From Gorsachius magnificus (taxonomy: Eukaryota > Chordata > Aves > Pelecaniformes > Ardeidae), in NCBI GenBank assembly GCA_034008185.1, contig CM067082.1, positions 83,575,684 to 83,639,683 on the forward strand: 64,000 nucleotides of DNA, given 5' to 3'. Positions 61,235 to 64,000 of this stretch are shown in pieces. Positions within the stretch are counted from its first letter, which is position 1. Every line of letters starts with the position of its first letter. A program made the position numbers and the translations under genes. Under the pieces are notes generated by a model. That model made no database searches, was not told the DNA's origin, and saw only the letters and a list, made by a program, of their open reading frames with translations.

Positions 61235-64000
61235 TTCAATTCAGATGATGAATTCATCACATCAGCCAGAAAATGTTGCATCTTCAGGTTAAACAGAACT
61301 TCAACCAACCAGCTTGTGTAATCACTTTTAATTTTAAGTCATATCATGGAAAAAATGCTAGACAGTCATTTTGGCCAAGAACTTTTCTCTCAACATGAGA
61401 GAAAACACTCATGGAAAAGGGAAAAAAATGCAGCTCAGAGGTTAACTGAGGATTCAAATTCTTTGTGCATGGAAAACAGTACAAAAGAATCCTAAAATAA
61501 AAGTCATGATTTCACATACTTAGTAAAAAGCCTGGACAACTCCTTACCAGCTGTATCGCGAGTTTTTTAACTGCAAGAGTCAAACTAGCTAAATAATGGA
61601 AACAATATTAATTAGATAATTTTCTAAAAAAATTCCATTAAATTCATTTGTGGCATTATTTGATTGATGTTTCTGGTCTTGCTCTCCGTATCTTTGACAT
61701 TGGTACATTACTGTTGGGAGAAACAACTTATATCAGTACAAGTTTTTTCTCACAGGTATTGAATTCCCTGACATGGGCTATGGCATGGCCTTTCTCATGG
61801 TCTGCATTACTTCTTAGTGGAACAACTTATAGAAGAGAAAAAGAGATCACGGCATAGTGGATTTTGATGATGCTCCTTGCAGTGGAAGAAACTCACCTGA
61901 TGGGATCCAAATTTCATCGCTGATTTTTTGGTGACACTGCAGTATTTGGTATTTCCTTGAAGCTCTATACTCTGAAGATAAATAAATACACTGGTATATC
62001 AGCATGCGGTTCTTAAGAAGAGACCATTCTTGCCTTTAAGTGAGCATCAAAAGCTAAGCCCCAGGGACTCAAAAGTAGGAAAGCAAAGAAATATACTTCA
62101 TTATTTTTTAATTTCTTTCATCTTGTGCATTTGAAGCAATTCCACTAGCAGATTGGGCTTCTGCTTGTTGAAAGCAGCATTGCCAGTCCTACATGGAGAC
62201 TTTACACATCATCCCGAGAGGAAATAGACATTTTCGCCATAGGTCTGTTTCAGAGGGGCAGGAAATGATGCCGGGTGAAATGTCAATTTGTAAGTGCATC
62301 TGGTCCTGATGGACTTTATAATGGAGCATGGAGTTCTCCAAACAGTGGAGATGACCCTCTTCAGAGAGAATCTAAGAGAGATGCACATCAGCAGGAAGGA
62401 GAGAGCAGGGAGCAGTCACTCTGTTTCCAGCATAGCATCTTGCTAATTACCATCAGGCGGAAGGGAAAAAGTAAGTAATACTTTGCTTGGAAAGAGGCCA
62501 CGAGGCAGAATGGCTTCGAAACTTTAACTTGGTGTTGCAAACATTTTAGCAGCCTGTTAGACTGCACTGTCTGATGGAGCTCTTCCTGAGGGGCACAATC
62601 TCTTATCATGCAGGAAAAGCCCACCGGGGGCTGCAGAATGAAAAAGCACCTCTGAACATTTGGCCAAGCTGTGCTGCCCTCTGAAGGTGCGCACACGCTG
62701 CTTGGATTTACTCCAGCACTTGCAAAGACAGCCTGAATAACCCTGCTCTGAAACTGGGGCATGGGAGGAGACAACTGATAGTGTCCAAGGAAAGGGAGGA
62801 GTAGGGGAAAGAAATGAGTACAAGGCATCCTACCAAGCACATGCAGTAAACTTGGTCATAGGAGAAAATATTAGCATGCACCCCCCTCATATAACAGGAG
62901 CCATCGCCTTAACTGTTGGCAATATCCCCTGGCCTTGGATGCTCACAAGCTCGTTTTTCCTGTGTATTAGCCATGCCACAAGCACTTAGTGAAATCCCTT
63001 TAGCAATTCAGCTCTTGTCCCATCACGCAGCAGAAAACTTGCAGAGCCCCAGCCATCCTCTGTGAACTTCTGGCAATGGGAGAGACCAGGGACTGGGATC
63101 CACTGGGGAGTTCATCTGCTCAATGAATAAAACTGACCTAGGTTCCTAGCCAGACCATTTTTGCCACTGGGAAATTATTAATGAAGTCCCCATAGTAAGG
63201 TCAGCAGGTTCTGCTTACTATTTTTTTATTTTCTTTCGGTGAGGAAAAACGGGAAACACTACAAAGAACCATGGGAAACACCACATACATGGAAAAAGCA
63301 ATTGTGACCAATGCCAGAGCAGCTCGATCAAACCTACTTCCCCTCTTTCACATGGTTTATGGAAGTCCAGGACTCTGTCTCACCCAATACTATGCCTACT
63401 CAGCTCCCTTCTGGCAGGCTGTAGGCATGGGGATCAGGGAGGGAGGACTCACTACTGCTCTTCTACTCCAGCCTTGAAACAGCTGCTTTGTGGGGACCTG
63501 TCCCAAAGCTCCCAGCCCAGTTCTGTGATTTCAGCAGTCCTGGCTGCCTGGTTACTTGGAACCAGTGTTTCAGGGGTGCCTCCTCGCTTCATTACTCCTC
63601 TGAGTAGATTCAGGTACATTTGTGCAATCAGGACTCCTCTACACCTACTTCTACCTCAACCCACACGTTCCTCTACACAGCGCTCAAAAGCTCCCAAGTG
63701 AGCACCAGACAAGATCCCTGGCTCAATCTACAGGTTATGACAACTTTCCCTAACTTGGACTTGTATAGAATCAAAGTCCATTCACTTTTCAGGGTGACCC
63801 TATCATAACCACATCTTGCCTTATTTCTCCATATGCCTTTCAGGGGACTAGCAGGAGAAAAAATACTGATCTAGTTAATCACTGCATTAATTCAAGCAAC
63901 AACAAAGTTCCAACCAAACAACAAAAAACAAGTGAATTATGGGTTAAAAAGAAAAACATGCAAATTTACATAAATGAAGCTTGTCAAAATGCTTGCTCGT
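61235..64000. other. Intergenic, no gene seen
   Basis: No recognisable gene, repeat or RNA. Open frames are short and show no family motif. The window ends without the next gene beyond SERPINB1. Confidence 0.4.

Noticed and set aside
61753..61817. Acceptor-like site followed by a peptide with GYGMAFLMV, slightly like an SLC6 transporter segment
   Set aside because: The match is five or six residues, there is an early stop and no other transporter exon.
62674..62687. CTGCCCTCTGAAGG as a second CTCF-like site
   Set aside because: Two mismatches to consensus within the core; such matches are expected by chance in 64 kb.

Overview
This is a vertebrate, almost certainly avian (non-galliform) genomic window. 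The signs are CR1 retroposon tails, several bird-type solo LTRs, short introns, and a protein that matches chicken MENT in exon layout, AT-hook and length. It holds one coherent system: five intracellular clade B (ovalbumin-type) serpin genes, all on the + strand, in the order SERPINB2, MENT (a SERPINB10 paralogue), SERPINB10, SERPINB6, SERPINB1. I see no other convincing protein-coding gene, no tRNA or rRNA gene and no CRISPR array.

Layout: 1-4.9 kb is intergenic, with a possible CTCF/AP-1 boundary element near 3.05 kb and a possible decayed serpin exon at 3.5 kb. SERPINB2 spans 4.9-13.1 kb, MENT 15.3-23.8 kb, SERPINB10 27.6-38.9 kb, SERPINB6 39.1-49.4 kb and SERPINB1 50.0-58.7 kb. The region from 58.7 to 64 kb is intergenic and carries an LTR-like repeat. 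Between MENT and SERPINB10, at 25.1-26.1 kb, lie the remains of an extra serpin whose last exon is still readable.

The first three genes have TATA or TATA-like promoters and an additional exon coding the loop between helices C and D (8 exons, 7 coding). The last two have CpG-island promoters and lack that exon (7 exons, 6 coding). These are the two gene structures that sit on separate human chromosomes (18q21 and 6p25); here they are adjacent in one tandem array. All five genes keep the same internal exon phases.

Products are predicted cytosolic or nuclear protease inhibitors without signal peptides. Predicted P1 residues are Arg (SERPINB2), Ser or Phe (MENT), Arg or Ser (SERPINB10), Arg (SERPINB6) and Cys (SERPINB1). 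Two genes carry lesions: SERPINB6 coding exon 2 (43826-43952) has an in-frame stop and a frame change, and SERPINB1 has a one-base frameshift at about 57529-57531 that removes the last 17 residues. Both lesions include indels inside otherwise well conserved genes, so sequencing or assembly error must be excluded before calling pseudogenes.
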